In this document: positions 1-8,950 of the stretch, piece by piece | Numbering within the stretch: position 1 is the first letter of the stretch | Layout: each line of letters begins with the position of its first letter | DNA from: Anaeromyxobacter diazotrophicus | GTDB lineage: Bacteria; Myxococcota; Myxococcia; Myxococcales; Anaeromyxobacteraceae | Direction: 5' to 3' | DNA: 64,000 nt | Assembly: GCF_013340205.1 (NCBI RefSeq) | Contig: NZ_BJTG01000001.1 | Location: forward strand, 434,001 to 498,000 | Made by a program: the position numbers and the translations under genes | Notes under the pieces: generated by a model | What the model saw: only the letters and a program-made list of their open reading frames with translations | Told to the model about the DNA's origin: nothing | The model's database searches: none

Positions 1-35
1 CACGGGCGAGCCCGTAGCGCGAGCGCGGCGCGCGG

Positions 36-1151
36 TCAAGCGCCGGCGGTCGGGCCAGCCGCCCGGAGCGCGAGCTCGAAGACCGCCCCCGTCCCGGGGG
101 CGTTGCGGGCGGCGATCTCGCCGCCGAACGTCTCCATGATGCGGTGGCTGAGCGCGAGGCCGAGGCCCGTGCCCTGTCCGGGCTCCTTGGTCGTGAAGAA
201 CGGGTCGAAGATGCGGGGCAGGTCGGCCTCGGGGATCCCGGGCCCTCCGTCCGCGACGGAGAGGAGCACCCGTCCGCCCTCGGACCGCCCGGTGATGCGC
301 ACCCAGCCCGCACCCCCCATCGCGTCCCCGGCGTTGAGGAAGAGGTTCAAGAGCACCTGCGCGAGGTGGTGCTCGTCAGCCTTGACGCGCGGCAGCTCCG
401 GCAGCTCCACCGACACCTCGACCCGCTTGAACCGCGCCTGGACCCGGGCCAGCCGGAGCGCCGCGTCGACCGCGGCCGCCAGGTCGATCGGCCCGAGCAG
501 CGGCGGCGCCGGCCGCGCGAAGTCGAGCAGATCGCGGACCGTGCGGTCGATCCGGTCGGCGGCCGCCGCGATGCGGCCGAGCGCGTCCACGAGATCGGGG
601 TGCGGGTCCGGCGGCAGCCGCGCCCGCGCCAGCTCGACGTAGCCGGCCACGGCGCCGAGCGGATTGCCCACCTCGTGCGCCAGCCCGGAGGCGAGCCGGC
701 CGACCGTGGCGAGCTTCTCGCTGCGCAGCAGCGACTCGCGCGTCTGCGCCAGCGCGCGGTTGGCGGCGGTCAGCTCCTCGACCTTCGCGGCCAGCCGCTC
801 CCGCTCGTCCCCCAGCGCGCCGGCGAGCCGCTCGAACGCGACCGCCGCCCGGGAGAACGCGAGGCCGCCCGGCTCGCCGAGCAGCGGGAGCCCCTCCCCG
901 CGCCCCGAGCGCCCGAGCCGCGCCGCCGCGTCCAGGAGCCGCTCGATGGGGCGGCCGAGCCCGCTCGAGAGGAGCACGAAGCCGAGGGCGAGCACGACCG
1001 CCGCCACCGCGCCGGCGAGCGGCGCGAGCGCCGCGGGCGTGAGCGGGCGGCGCGCGGCCAGCGGCAGCCCGAGCGCGAGCACCGCCACCCCCGCCGCGGA
1101 CGCGAGCGCCAGCGCGTACAGCAGGAGCAGGGCGTGGACGCGCGGGCGCAC
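36..1151 (-). CDS. Membrane-anchored sensor histidine kinase
   Basis: A 371-residue two-component kinase. Two hydrophobic helices (about residues 7-30 and 42-64) are separated by only a short loop, so there is no periplasmic sensor domain. A HAMP-like stretch and a coiled coil (about 65-145) lead to the H-box GLAHEVGNPLG with the phosphoacceptor His159. The ATPase domain follows, with N-box LNLFLNAGDAM, G1 box ADGGPGI, F box DPFFTTK and G2 box GTGLGLAL. It starts with GTG three bases after the stop of the glycosyltransferase-methyltransferase fusion, so the two are probably co-transcribed. No partner response regulator is next to it in the window. The input signal is unknown. Confidence 0.9.
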   Translation of the reverse strand: MRPRVHALLLLYALALASAAGVAVLALGLPLAARRPLTPAALAPLAGAVAAVVLALGFVLLSSGLGRPIERLLDAAARLGRSGRGEGLPLLGEPGGLAFSRAAVAFERLAGALGDERERLAAKVEELTAANRALAQTRESLLRSEKLATVGRLASGLAHEVGNPLGAVAGYVELARARLPPDPHPDLVDALGRIAAAADRIDRTVRDLLDFARPAPPLLGPIDLAAAVDAALRLARVQARFKRVEVSVELPELPRVKADEHHLAQVLLNLFLNAGDAMGGAGWVRITGRSEGGRVLLSVADGGPGIPEADLPRIFDPFFTTKEPGQGTGLGLALSHRIMETFGGEIAARNAPGTGAVFELALRAAGPTAGA

Positions 1152-1154
1152 GGC

Positions 1155-2654
1155 TCAGCCGGCGAGCTCGGCCGGCGCGCGCTGCGCCTGGGCCTCGACC
1201 GCCCTGGGCTCGAGCACCGCGATGAGCGACAGCGCCGGCAGGGGCAGCGCGCGATCGATCTTGCGGAAGAGCGGGGTGAGGAGGTTGAGCAGCTTGATCT
1301 GCATGAGGCCGAAGGTGCGGCGGCGCAGGACCCTCCCGTTGAGCCACCAGGCGAAGGAGCCGACCCGGTTGAAGCGCAGCACCTGCTTCACCTCGAAGCC
1401 GGCGTCGGCGGCGAGCTTTCGCAGGGACGCCTCGCTGTAGCGCCGCTTGTGCCCCAGCACCTCGTCGAGCGTGCCGAAGAGCCCCTCCCCCTGCGGCACG
1501 AGCACGATGGCGTGGCCGCCCTGGGCCAGCGCCGAGCGGATGTTCGCGAGCGCGCCGCGGTCGTCGTCGACGTGCTCGATGACGTTGAGGCAGATGACGG
1601 TGTCGAAGTCGCGGACGCGCGGGAAGGACTCGAGCGCCGTCACGTCGGTGAGCTGCGCGTCCAGGTAGGGCCGGTCGGGCGTCAGGCCGCGCAGCGTCTG
1701 GAGGTAGAGCGGGTTGATGTCGCTCGCCACGTAGCGCCTGCGGGGGATGAGCTGGCGCGTCAGGTTCCCGGTGCCGCTGCCGATCTCCAGCACCCGCGAG
1801 CCGAGGAAGGGGCGGATGGTGTCGGCCATCCAGGCGTTGAAGCGGGGGGCGCGCGCCAGCCGGCCGAGGATCTGGCTGCCGTGGGCGTCGCGGGCGTAGA
1901 TGCCGTCCGAGAGGCTGAAGCGCACGATGGCCCACAGCGCCGAGACGCCGTCCCGCCAGTTGATCTTCTTGCCCTCCTGGTAGGTCCGCCCCGAGTAGCT
2001 GATGGGCACCTCGAAGATCCGCGCCTCGCGCTTGGCGAGCTTGATGGTGAGCTCGGGCTCCAGGCGAAAGTCGTTGGAGACGAGCGGGATCGACTTGAGG
2101 AGCTCGGTGCGGACCGCCTTGTAGCAGGTCTCCATGTCCGTCAGGTTGAGGTTCGTGGCGAGGTTGGTCAGGAAGGTGAGCAGGCGATTGCCGAGCTCGT
2201 GGCGGAACAGGAGCACGCGCCGGGCCTCGCCGCCGGCGAAGCGCGAGCCGAAGACGGCGTCCGCGCGCTCCTCCTCGAAGACCTTCACGAACCGGAGCAG
2301 GTCCTTGGGGTGGTACTCGAGGTCGGCGTCGTGGATGACGCTGAGCTCGCAGTCGGCGTGCGCGAGCGCGGTCTGGATCGCTCTCCCCTTGCCGCCGTTG
2401 CGCTCGTGCCGGAGGAAGACCCAGTCGATCGCGCAGCCCGGCCGGCCGGACTCGCGGCTCGCCGCCGCCTCCTCCTGCGCCCGGGCGAACGCCTTCAGGC
2501 TCTCCGGCGTGCCGTCGGTGGAGCAGTCGTCGACGACGATGACCTGGACGCGCGAGAGCAGCTCGCTCTGCTCCAGCGCGCGGAGCCGCGCCAGCGAGGT
2601 CGCGACGAGGTGCTCCTCGTTGTAGACGGGGACGAGGACGGAGAGGGAGGTCAT
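1155..2654 (-). CDS. Glycosyltransferase family 2 fused to a SAM-dependent methyltransferase
   Basis: A 499-residue two-domain protein. The N-terminal part (about 1-240) is a family 2 glycosyltransferase of the dolichyl-phosphate-mannose-synthase type: LVPVYNEE near the start, VVDDCSTDGT, and an HDADLEYHP segment that supplies the metal-binding acidic residues. The C-terminal part (about 260-499) is a class I methyltransferase with motif I VLEIGSGTGN and the later motif LNVIEHVDDD. It probably transfers a sugar from a nucleotide-sugar to a lipid carrier or glycan and then methylates a product. The acceptor cannot be read from the sequence. It sits at the edge of the glycan-assembly genes, just upstream of a histidine kinase. 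Confidence 0.88.
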   Translation of the reverse strand: MTSLSVLVPVYNEEHLVATSLARLRALEQSELLSRVQVIVVDDCSTDGTPESLKAFARAQEEAAASRESGRPGCAIDWVFLRHERNGGKGRAIQTALAHADCELSVIHDADLEYHPKDLLRFVKVFEEERADAVFGSRFAGGEARRVLLFRHELGNRLLTFLTNLATNLNLTDMETCYKAVRTELLKSIPLVSNDFRLEPELTIKLAKREARIFEVPISYSGRTYQEGKKINWRDGVSALWAIVRFSLSDGIYARDAHGSQILGRLARAPRFNAWMADTIRPFLGSRVLEIGSGTGNLTRQLIPRRRYVASDINPLYLQTLRGLTPDRPYLDAQLTDVTALESFPRVRDFDTVICLNVIEHVDDDRGALANIRSALAQGGHAIVLVPQGEGLFGTLDEVLGHKRRYSEASLRKLAADAGFEVKQVLRFNRVGSFAWWLNGRVLRRRTFGLMQIKLLNLLTPLFRKIDRALPLPALSLIAVLEPRAVEAQAQRAPAELAG

Positions 2655-2745
2655 CGCCGGAGGAGCATACCCGGGAGCGCCCTCCGGTCCCAGCGGGCCC
2701 GGGGCAGCCGGACGCTCCGGTCGTGCACCGGTGGTCAGCCGTTCA

Positions 2746-3777
2746 TCACGACCGCGGCCCGGGGCCGGCCACGCATCCCCTGAGGAGCAGGCCGGTGCGG
2801 ATGTGGGGCGATGCCAGGAACAAGAGCCCCATCGCCACCTGAAGGCCTACCTGGGCGCCCCACAGCACGTTGGCGAACGCGACCCCGCGCGCGCCGAGCT
2901 CGAACGCTGGCAGCGCCAGCGAGAGCCCGGCCACGACACCCGCCTGGAATGTCCCGACCATCGCGGGACCGGCCGGGATCATCACCCCCAGCACGACCGT
3001 GCCGAGCACGAGCGCGCTCGCGGCGACGGAGAGGTGAAGGCCCAGGGCCATCGCCAGCACGCGGATGCTCGCGGCGGCGAGGGCCCAGTAGGCGACGGTG
3101 AGCACCAGCAGGAGTGGCACCCTGGCCCCGCCCGGCGCGAAGCGGAGCGCCTCGATGAAGGCGTCCACGACCCGCGACGACCTCTCCGCGAGCCGGACCG
3201 AGATCGGGCGCAGGAGACGCTCGGTGAGGCGAACGGTGAACGAACGTTTCCACCAGGCGAGGGCGAGCGCGCCGGTGAGCGCGGCGAAGGCCGCGAACGC
3301 CGCGAGCCCGGCGGCGCGGACCACCGGAAGACCAGGCAACTCCGGGGGCAGCGCGAGCGCGGCCAGCACGAGGAGCAAGGTCGCGGAGAGGCCGTCGACG
3401 AGGCGCTCGACCACCACGGAGGAGAGCGCCGCCGCAAAGGGCAAGCGCACCCCGTCCGCGACGAGGGTGGGCCGCGCCAGCTCGCCCATGCGAAAGGGCA
3501 GGATCTGGACTGCCATCATGCCCACGGCCGTGGCCGCGTTGAGTCGCCGGAAGCGCACGCGGTTCACCGGCCCGAGGAGGAGTCTCCAGCGCAGCACGCG
3601 CACGAGGTGGATCGCGACGAAGAGCGCGGCATACGGGACGAGGAACCGGTAGTCGCCGTCACGCGCGGCGTCCCACGCCGCGCGCCAGGAGATCCCTCGC
3701 GCCGCCGCCCACCAGGCGAGCGCCGAGACCGAGAGGCCGGCCAGCGCCTGCGCCGACCGCTTCGAGGCCACGCTCAC
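2746..3777 (-). CDS. Lysylphosphatidylglycerol synthase transmembrane-family (flippase-like) membrane protein
   Basis: A 343-residue integral membrane protein with about eight hydrophobic helices. It contains the family's typical RVLRWRLLLG segment after the second helix, VGMMAVQILPFRMGELARP, and a late loop GVMIPAGPAMVGTFQ. These match the uncharacterised-flippase/LPG-synthase TM family (UPF0104), often found beside glycosyltransferases. The GTG start at 3777 overlaps the stop of the upstream FkbM methyltransferase as GTGA, which fixes the start and shows translational coupling. A reading frame continues upstream of this GTG but only as a shadow of the FkbM gene. A role in moving a lipid-linked precursor across the membrane is inference from context. 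Confidence 0.82.
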   Translation of the reverse strand: MSVASKRSAQALAGLSVSALAWWAAARGISWRAAWDAARDGDYRFLVPYAALFVAIHLVRVLRWRLLLGPVNRVRFRRLNAATAVGMMAVQILPFRMGELARPTLVADGVRLPFAAALSSVVVERLVDGLSATLLLVLAALALPPELPGLPVVRAAGLAAFAAFAALTGALALAWWKRSFTVRLTERLLRPISVRLAERSSRVVDAFIEALRFAPGGARVPLLLVLTVAYWALAAASIRVLAMALGLHLSVAASALVLGTVVLGVMIPAGPAMVGTFQAGVVAGLSLALPAFELGARGVAFANVLWGAQVGLQVAMGLLFLASPHIRTGLLLRGCVAGPGPRS

Positions 3778-4496
3778 CGGACTGGGCCGGACGGGGCTGC
3801 CGGGGCGGCCCGGAGCCACAGCTTGTCCGCCTCGACGATCCGACCCTCCACCTCCAGCTCGTTGAAGGTCGCCGCCTCGTAGAAGCCCCGCCGTGCCAGC
3901 ATCTCGCGAAGGGCCTCGTAGGTACCCTGGGGACCGTAGCTCACCTCGAGGAGGACCCCGGCCACGCGCTCCCACGCTGCTCCGACGCCTTCGAGGGCCT
4001 CGGGCTCCGCGCCCTGCAGGTCGAGCTTGACGAGCAGCCGCCGGCCCGGAAGCGGGAGCTGGTCGATGCGGATCGTGCGCACCGTCCAGCGAGGCGCGCT
4101 GCCTGGCGCACCGCCCAGCAGCGTCGACGAGGTCGAGGCGTCCGTCGGCTGAGTGAGCTCCGCCGACCCGGCCTCCTTCCAGAGCGCCGCCTCGACCACG
4201 TCGAACCCGCGGCGCCGGAGCGTGCCCGCCGCGCCGGGGTGGGGCTCGACGCAGAGGAGCGGCACGCCCGGCCGCGTGGCGCGCACCAGGGCGGCGAACT
4301 CTCCCACGTTGGCTCCGCCGTCCAGGACCTGGTCGTAGTCGGCCGCGCGCAGGTGCGTGGCGATGCGAGCGTGCCGGAGCCACACCTTCGCGAACGCGGT
4401 CATGAACGCGCCCAGGGCGGGGACGCGCAGGAAGCCCACCACGACCGCCGAGCCGAGGCGGTAAACCACGTCGTGAACGCGCCCGGCCAGCGTCAT
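3774..4496 (-). CDS. FkbM-family SAM-dependent methyltransferase
   Basis: A 240-residue protein with the FkbM-type fold: SAM-binding motif VLDGGANVGEF (about residues 57-67), an acidic LCVEPHP strand end, and the family hallmark KLDLQGAEPEALEG followed by LLEVSY. Such enzymes O-methylate sugars or polyketides; here a sugar in the nearby glycan is likely. The ATG at 4496 overlaps the stop of the upstream GT4 gene as ATGA, and its own stop overlaps the next GTG, so gt4-fkbM-flippase form one tightly coupled unit. Confidence 0.85.
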   Translation of the reverse strand: MTLAGRVHDVVYRLGSAVVVGFLRVPALGAFMTAFAKVWLRHARIATHLRAADYDQVLDGGANVGEFAALVRATRPGVPLLCVEPHPGAAGTLRRRGFDVVEAALWKEAGSAELTQPTDASTSSTLLGGAPGSAPRWTVRTIRIDQLPLPGRRLLVKLDLQGAEPEALEGVGAAWERVAGVLLEVSYGPQGTYEALREMLARRGFYEAATFNELEVEGRIVEADKLWLRAAPAAPSGPVR

Positions 4497-5500
4497 GCGT
4501 CCGCTCGACCTCCTCGTGCCATGACCCCGAGCACGAACTCGACCCACTGTGGCAGATGCCCCCGGAAGTCCACCTCGCGGGCGAGCTCGAGCTCCGCGGC
4601 CATCGGCCCCGCGAAGCCGGAGGCCGCGATCGGTCGGCCCACCGCCCGGGCGTTCCAGAGCTTGGAGGGGAAGATCGCCGCCGGCAGGCGCGGGTCCGCG
4701 GCGACCAGGTGGACCTCGGCGCGCCAGTAGCTGGCGAGGAGCTCGCCGGGCGAGGCCAGCGGCGCCTCGGCGCGGATCCAGGAGGGCAGCCGGCGCATCC
4801 CAGGCCCATCCCCTCGCACGGTGACGGCGTATCCTTCGCCGTGGAGCCGCCGGCACATCGCCAGGAAGGCGTCCACGTCGTGCCCGTATCCGAGGTTGCC
4901 GGAGTAGAGCGCGGTGCGGGCCTCGGCGGGCCGGGGCTCGCCCGGCTCGATCGTGTTCCAGTTGCGGATGACGCTGGCGTTGGCGCCCGCGTAGGCCAGG
5001 TTGGCGGCCGACTTGACGACGTGGTCCCACCGGCCGAGGGCGCGGTCCCACGTGCTCCGGAGTCGCCCGAGGAGCATGCGCGGCGCGTCCCACACGCCGC
5101 GGATGAGCTCCGGGTAGTAGTCCTGCAGCCAGTACACGCCCACCGCGCCGCGCCTCCGCACGTGCTCGTGGAGGAACAGGGAGGTCGGCGGCGCGCTGGT
5201 CACGATCACCACGTCACCCTGCGTGACCTCGCGCGCCACGTAACGCGCGAAGGCGCCGTGGACGGCGCGGTACTCGAGCGCGGTGGAGATGAGCTTCCCG
5301 CGTCGGCCGAGCCGGTGATCGAGGCGCAGGATGGGCGTGCGCGGTGGGCGGCGAGCGCCGGCGCGATACTGTCCGGAGCCCGCGACGAGCCTCACGTCCA
5401 CCCCGCGCGCGCCGATCGCGTCCGCGACCTGCTCGGCGTACACGCCGGTGGGCGCGTCGTCGGGCCAGAGATACTGGGTGAGGATGTGTAGCCTGGGCAT
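4493..5500 (-). CDS. Glycosyltransferase family 4 (WcaI/WbuB-like)
   Basis: A 335-residue GT-B glycosyltransferase. The N-terminal domain opens with LHILTQYLWPDDAPTGVYAEQVADAI, as in WcaI/WbuB proteins of O-antigen and capsule loci. It also has the segment VVIVTSAPPTSLFLHEH and the linker LQDYYPELI. The C-terminal half has the nucleotide-sugar site region ALYSGNLGYGHDVDAFL and a late SKLWNARAVGRPIAASG motif typical of the retaining GT4 E-x7-E region in degenerate form. It is the first gene of a minus-strand set (gt4, fkbM, flippase). It is slightly short for the family (usually about 400 residues), so I would not assign a sugar. Confidence 0.83.
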   Translation of the reverse strand: MPRLHILTQYLWPDDAPTGVYAEQVADAIGARGVDVRLVAGSGQYRAGARRPPRTPILRLDHRLGRRGKLISTALEYRAVHGAFARYVAREVTQGDVVIVTSAPPTSLFLHEHVRRRGAVGVYWLQDYYPELIRGVWDAPRMLLGRLRSTWDRALGRWDHVVKSAANLAYAGANASVIRNWNTIEPGEPRPAEARTALYSGNLGYGHDVDAFLAMCRRLHGEGYAVTVRGDGPGMRRLPSWIRAEAPLASPGELLASYWRAEVHLVAADPRLPAAIFPSKLWNARAVGRPIAASGFAGPMAAELELAREVDFRGHLPQWVEFVLGVMARGGRADA

Positions 5501-5527
5501 CCGGGGAGCTGAGGTGGGCGGGCGGTG

Positions 5528-5557
5528 GTGACGAGCCGAACTCGCCCCAAGTATAGT
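5528..5557 (+). promoter_or_regulatory. Candidate sigma-70 promoter for the 5565 gene
   Basis: A -35-like GTGACG (5528-5533), an 18-base spacer and a strong -10 TATAGT (5552-5557). Transcription would begin about 6-7 bases further on, essentially at the ATG at 5565, and no Shine-Dalgarno sequence fits in between. This suggests a leaderless mRNA. Confidence 0.45.
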
Positions 5558-5564
5558 CTCGTCG

Positions 5565-6209
5565 ATGCGCAGCGTGATTCCGTTCCTGGAGTACTACCTC
5601 CGCCCGGTGCCGGGCTTCGGACTCGTGCAGCCCGTCCTCGACGCCCTGCAGCTCCGGCGGTGGAACCTCCACCTCGAGCCTACGCCGCCCCGCGCGGTGA
5701 AGGCGGACCTGGTCCTCCGCTTCGCGTCGCCCCGGCGCCAGGCCTTCGTCGAGACCGGCACCTTCTACGGCGACCTGCTCCAGCTGGTGCGCGACCGCTT
5801 CGAGGTCCTGCACTCCATCGAGCTCTCACCGGGTCTGGCCCGCCGGGCGGCGCGGCGGTTCGCCTCCGAGCCCAGGATCCACGTCCACCAGGGTGACAGC
5901 GGCGAGCTCCTCGGCCCCCTGCTGCGCGAGCTCGCCCGGCCCGCCGTGCTGTGGCTGGACGGTCACTACTCCGGCCCCCTCACGGCGCGCGGGGCGACCG
6001 ACACGCCGCTGCTGCGGGAGATCGACTCCGCCCTCCGCTACGGCACGCCGGAGGACGTCCTCCTGGCGGACGACGCGCGGCTGCTCGGGACGGACCCGGC
6101 GTACCCCACCCTCGATGACGTGCGGGCCCTGGTGCGCGCGCGGCGCGGCGACTGGGACGTGACCGTCGAGTGCGACGTGCTCAAGGCCGCGCGCCGCGAC
6201 GATCGCTGA
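5565..6209 (+). CDS. Putative class I SAM-dependent methyltransferase
   Basis: A 214-residue protein with a methyltransferase-like core: FVETGTFYGDLLQLV (about residues 64-78) in the position of the SAM-binding glycine-rich loop, then LHSIELSPGLARRA for the motif II acidic strand, VHQGDSGELL, and AVLWLDGHYSG. The first loop has the ETGTxxGD form rather than DxGxGxG, a variant known in methyltransferases of glycan clusters. It is transcribed alone and divergently from the neighbouring glycosyltransferase operon. Its substrate is unknown; membership of the surrounding glycan pathway is inferred only from position. Confidence 0.65.
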   Translation: MRSVIPFLEYYLRPVPGFGLVQPVLDALQLRRWNLHLEPTPPRAVKADLVLRFASPRRQAFVETGTFYGDLLQLVRDRFEVLHSIELSPGLARRAARRFASEPRIHVHQGDSGELLGPLLRELARPAVLWLDGHYSGPLTARGATDTPLLREIDSALRYGTPEDVLLADDARLLGTDPAYPTLDDVRALVRARRGDWDVTVECDVLKAARRDDR

Positions 6210-6242
6210 AGCGCAGAGGTTTCTCCTCGGCCAGCGCTGGGC

Positions 6243-7283
6243 TCACCCCGGCAGCGTCTCCGACGGCGGCAGGCGCGGGCGCGCGAGATCCCGCTCCAGC
6301 CCGTCCAGCCGGTAGTCGATCTCGCGGAAGCGCCGAGAGAGCGTCGTCAAGATGACGCCCGAGGTGATCAACGTCATCCCCAGCAGCTCGAGCCCCGTGG
6401 CCAGCACGGCCGTCGGGATGCGCACCTCGTGCGTGTGCAGGAACTCCCAGGTGACGTACGCGCCGGGGCAGAGGCCCGCCATCATGATGCCCAGCCCCAT
6501 GCCTCCGAAGAAGGTCAACGGTCGGTAGTCCCTGAGCAGCGCGAAGATGGCGGCCAGGATGCGCAGGCCGTCGCCGATGACGCGGATCTTGGAGGTGCTG
6601 CCGGGGGGCCGACAGGTCAGGCGGACGGGGATCTCGACGGTGCGGAAGCCGCGGTCCAGGGCGACGATGGTGAGCTCCGTCTCGAGCTCGAAGCCGCCCG
6701 AGAGGATGGGCGAGCGCCGGACGAACTCGCGCGACATTGCGCGGTAGCCCGTCAAGAGGTCGCTGATGCGCGCGCGAAAGATGGCGTTCACGGTGGCGAG
6801 GAAGAGGCGGTTCCCGAGCCGGTTCATCCAGCGAAACTCGCTCGCCGAGGCACCGTCGAGCCGCCCCCCGATGACGACGTCCGCCTGGTCGTCGAGCACC
6901 GGTCGGAGCAAGAGGCGCGCGGCGGACGCAGGGTAGGTGCCGTCGCCGTCCACGAGCAGATAGACGTCGGCGTCGACCTCGCGGAAGCCCTTCCGGACGG
7001 CGTACCCCTTCCCGCGCCTGCTCTCGCGCAGGACGACCGCACCCGCCGCCTCGGCGATCGCGCCCGTCTCGTCGGTGGACCCGTTGTCGACGACCACGAT
7101 GGTCGCCTCCGGCAGCTCACGGCGGAAGTCGGCGACCACGGCCGCGATGGTCAGCGCCTCCTGCAGGCAGGGGATGATGACCGCGATGCTCGCGCTCCGC
7201 CGCCCCGGCGCGCGGGTGCGACCCGAGCGCTCTTGCGCCCCGTCCTCACGCGCCGCCGTCTCCTCGAGGGCCCGGACGATCAT
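6243..7283 (-). CDS. Polyprenol-phosphate glycosyltransferase, GT2 (DPM1/GtrB-like)
   Basis: A 346-residue family 2 glycosyltransferase. About 35 disordered Arg/Ala-rich residues precede the catalytic domain (about 36-240), which shows AVIIPCLQEALTI, VVVDNGSTDET, a GKGYAVRKGF segment and the metal site LLVDGDGTYPA. Two C-terminal hydrophobic helices (about 270-330) anchor it, as in GtrB-type enzymes that load a sugar onto undecaprenyl phosphate. The ATG at 7283 overlaps the stop of the upstream GT39-like gene (ATGA), so a lipid-linked sugar donor synthase and a membrane transferase that could use it are coupled. Confidence 0.87.
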   Translation of the reverse strand: MIVRALEETAAREDGAQERSGRTRAPGRRSASIAVIIPCLQEALTIAAVVADFRRELPEATIVVVDNGSTDETGAIAEAAGAVVLRESRRGKGYAVRKGFREVDADVYLLVDGDGTYPASAARLLLRPVLDDQADVVIGGRLDGASASEFRWMNRLGNRLFLATVNAIFRARISDLLTGYRAMSREFVRRSPILSGGFELETELTIVALDRGFRTVEIPVRLTCRPPGSTSKIRVIGDGLRILAAIFALLRDYRPLTFFGGMGLGIMMAGLCPGAYVTWEFLHTHEVRIPTAVLATGLELLGMTLITSGVILTTLSRRFREIDYRLDGLERDLARPRLPPSETLPG

Positions 7284-8776
7284 GGCGAGAGCGCCGCCTC
7301 TCCCGCGGGCGAGGGCTCGGTTCGCCGCCACCCGCGGGCGACGGCGAGGACGGACGCGAGGGCGAGGAGCGGCACCAGCATCGCCAGCGCGAAGCCGCGC
7401 CGGATCACCTCCCCTGCTCCGTAGGGCTCGGTCACCTGCGCGAACTGCTGGGCCAGGGACACGAACATCGAGTTCTCCATCGTGAAGTAGAGCACGTCGT
7501 TGTCGGCGGGCAGGGGCGCCGAGGTCGCCGAGGTGGTGGCGAGGCGTCGCTCCGAGGCCAGGCGAGGCAGGGTCGTCGCGAAGTGGGCCTCGACCGGATA
7601 GCCGGTCACCGGCACCGCCTGCGCGACGACGAGCAGCGCCCCCGCCGCGAGCGCGGCCGCCCTCACGGCGGCCCGTCGCGTCCGCAGCTCCTCCCAGAGC
7701 CACCAGGCGAGCGGCGCCGCCGCGACGTACAGCGGAGCCATGTAGCGCGGCCCCCAGGCCCACTCCCCGTGCCAGTACTTGAACCGGCCGAACGACAGGA
7801 GGCACGCGAGGAGGTACGCGCCGAGCGCCCGGAACGCCTGGGGATGGCGCCGGTACAGCGGTCGCGCGCAGAGCACCACGCCGATGAGCGGCGGCCCGTA
7901 CCACAGCACGCCCTTCCCCGGGCTGATCGTGAGCCCGGCCATCGCCTGCAGGTGCTCCCGCGAGAACCACCCGACCAGGAGCTGGTCCGCGGTCCCGACC
8001 GACGTGACGGTGTAGGCGACCAGCGGCGAGCCGAACCGCAGCCAGTTGTACCAGGCGACGACGGCGACGCCCGGCAAGCAGCCGATCGCGCACGCCAGCC
8101 CGCGCCGGGCCACGGCGCGCAGTCCCCCCGGGCCCTGGCCCACCACGAGCACCGCCGCCGGGACCGCCAGGACGCCCGCGCCGAGCCGCGTGGCGAAGGC
8201 CGCGCCGAGCGCTGCGCCGGCCCACGTCCATGCTCGCGGGCGCTCCTCGCCCGAGCCCGCCCAGAGCAGGATCGCGATCGCGAGGACCTCGATCAGGTTG
8301 TCGTAGCCATGGGCCACCGAAGGCCAGAGCGCCGTGCCGAAGCAGACGAGCATCGCGCCTGCCATCGCCGCCGGCGGCGACGCGCCGCTCCGGCGCCCCC
8401 ACGCCACCAGCGCCCAGGCCGCAAGCCCCAGGACGAGCAGCGGCGCCAGGCCCTCGACGGCCTCGTGACCGGACAGCCTCAAGGCGAGGACGGGAAGCTG
8501 CAGCACGAAGGCGACGGGCGGGTACCCGGTGTACGCGTGGCCGTCGCGCCCCCGCATGAGGTAGTGGTCGTCGGCCGGCGTGTGCGCCGTGACGACGAAC
8601 CCCTTGCCCCTGACGAAGTTGTAGGCGACCTGCAGCTTCACGACGTTGTCCCAGTTGCGAACGCCCGGCGGAAGGCTGAACCACGCCGAGCCGACGACGA
8701 CGAGGCACGCCACGGCGCCGACGAGCAGCCAGCGCGATCGATCGGAGCGGCTGGTGGTGGGGCCGGGCATGGACAT
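7280..8776 (-). CDS. GT39-like polytopic membrane glycosyltransferase
   Basis: A 498-residue membrane protein with roughly eleven hydrophobic helices. The first periplasmic loop holds NWDNVVKLQVAYNFVRGKGFVVT, with an acidic residue at the place where GT-C enzymes bind metal and lipid phosphate, and YTGYPPVAFVLQLP follows. This is the layout of dolichyl-phosphate-mannose-protein mannosyltransferase-like GT-C proteins. It probably uses a polyprenol-phosphate sugar made by the coupled GT2 gene. Two in-frame ATGs (8776 and 8770) are possible; I use the first. The acceptor is unknown. Confidence 0.78.
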   Translation of the reverse strand: MSMPGPTTSRSDRSRWLLVGAVACLVVVGSAWFSLPPGVRNWDNVVKLQVAYNFVRGKGFVVTAHTPADDHYLMRGRDGHAYTGYPPVAFVLQLPVLALRLSGHEAVEGLAPLLVLGLAAWALVAWGRRSGASPPAAMAGAMLVCFGTALWPSVAHGYDNLIEVLAIAILLWAGSGEERPRAWTWAGAALGAAFATRLGAGVLAVPAAVLVVGQGPGGLRAVARRGLACAIGCLPGVAVVAWYNWLRFGSPLVAYTVTSVGTADQLLVGWFSREHLQAMAGLTISPGKGVLWYGPPLIGVVLCARPLYRRHPQAFRALGAYLLACLLSFGRFKYWHGEWAWGPRYMAPLYVAAAPLAWWLWEELRTRRAAVRAAALAAGALLVVAQAVPVTGYPVEAHFATTLPRLASERRLATTSATSAPLPADNDVLYFTMENSMFVSLAQQFAQVTEPYGAGEVIRRGFALAMLVPLLALASVLAVARGWRRTEPSPAGEAALSP

Positions 8777-8892
8777 GAGCGCATCGTACCGTGAAATCCC
8801 GGCGCGCCGCGCCACCCGACGGCGCGGGCGGACATCGTCGCACCCGCGACGACCTCGGCGCGGCGCGCCCGCTCGGAGCGCCGCTGCACCTC

Positions 8893-8901
8893 TGCTATAA
8901 G
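8893..8901 (+). promoter_or_regulatory. Extended -10 promoter element for the 8951 gene
   Basis: TGCTATAAG, an extended -10 (TGn plus TATAAG), lies about 50 bases before the ATG at 8951 in the divergent gap between two membrane glycosyltransferases. No convincing -35 is visible, as is common for extended -10 promoters. Confidence 0.45.
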
Positions 8902-8950
8902 CGAAGCCTTGCGGCGCGCGGAGGATCAGACGAGCGGTGGGCGGCTGGGG

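Noticed and set aside
144-2783. Very long plus-strand open frame (879 residues) over the kinase and glycosyltransferase genes
   Set aside because: It is antisense to two well-supported genes and its product is Arg/Gly/Ala/Glu-rich with no domain. High GC makes stop codons rare in shadow frames; the same applies to long opposite frames at 22181-26230, 39991-43533, 46925-50260 and 50102-53395.
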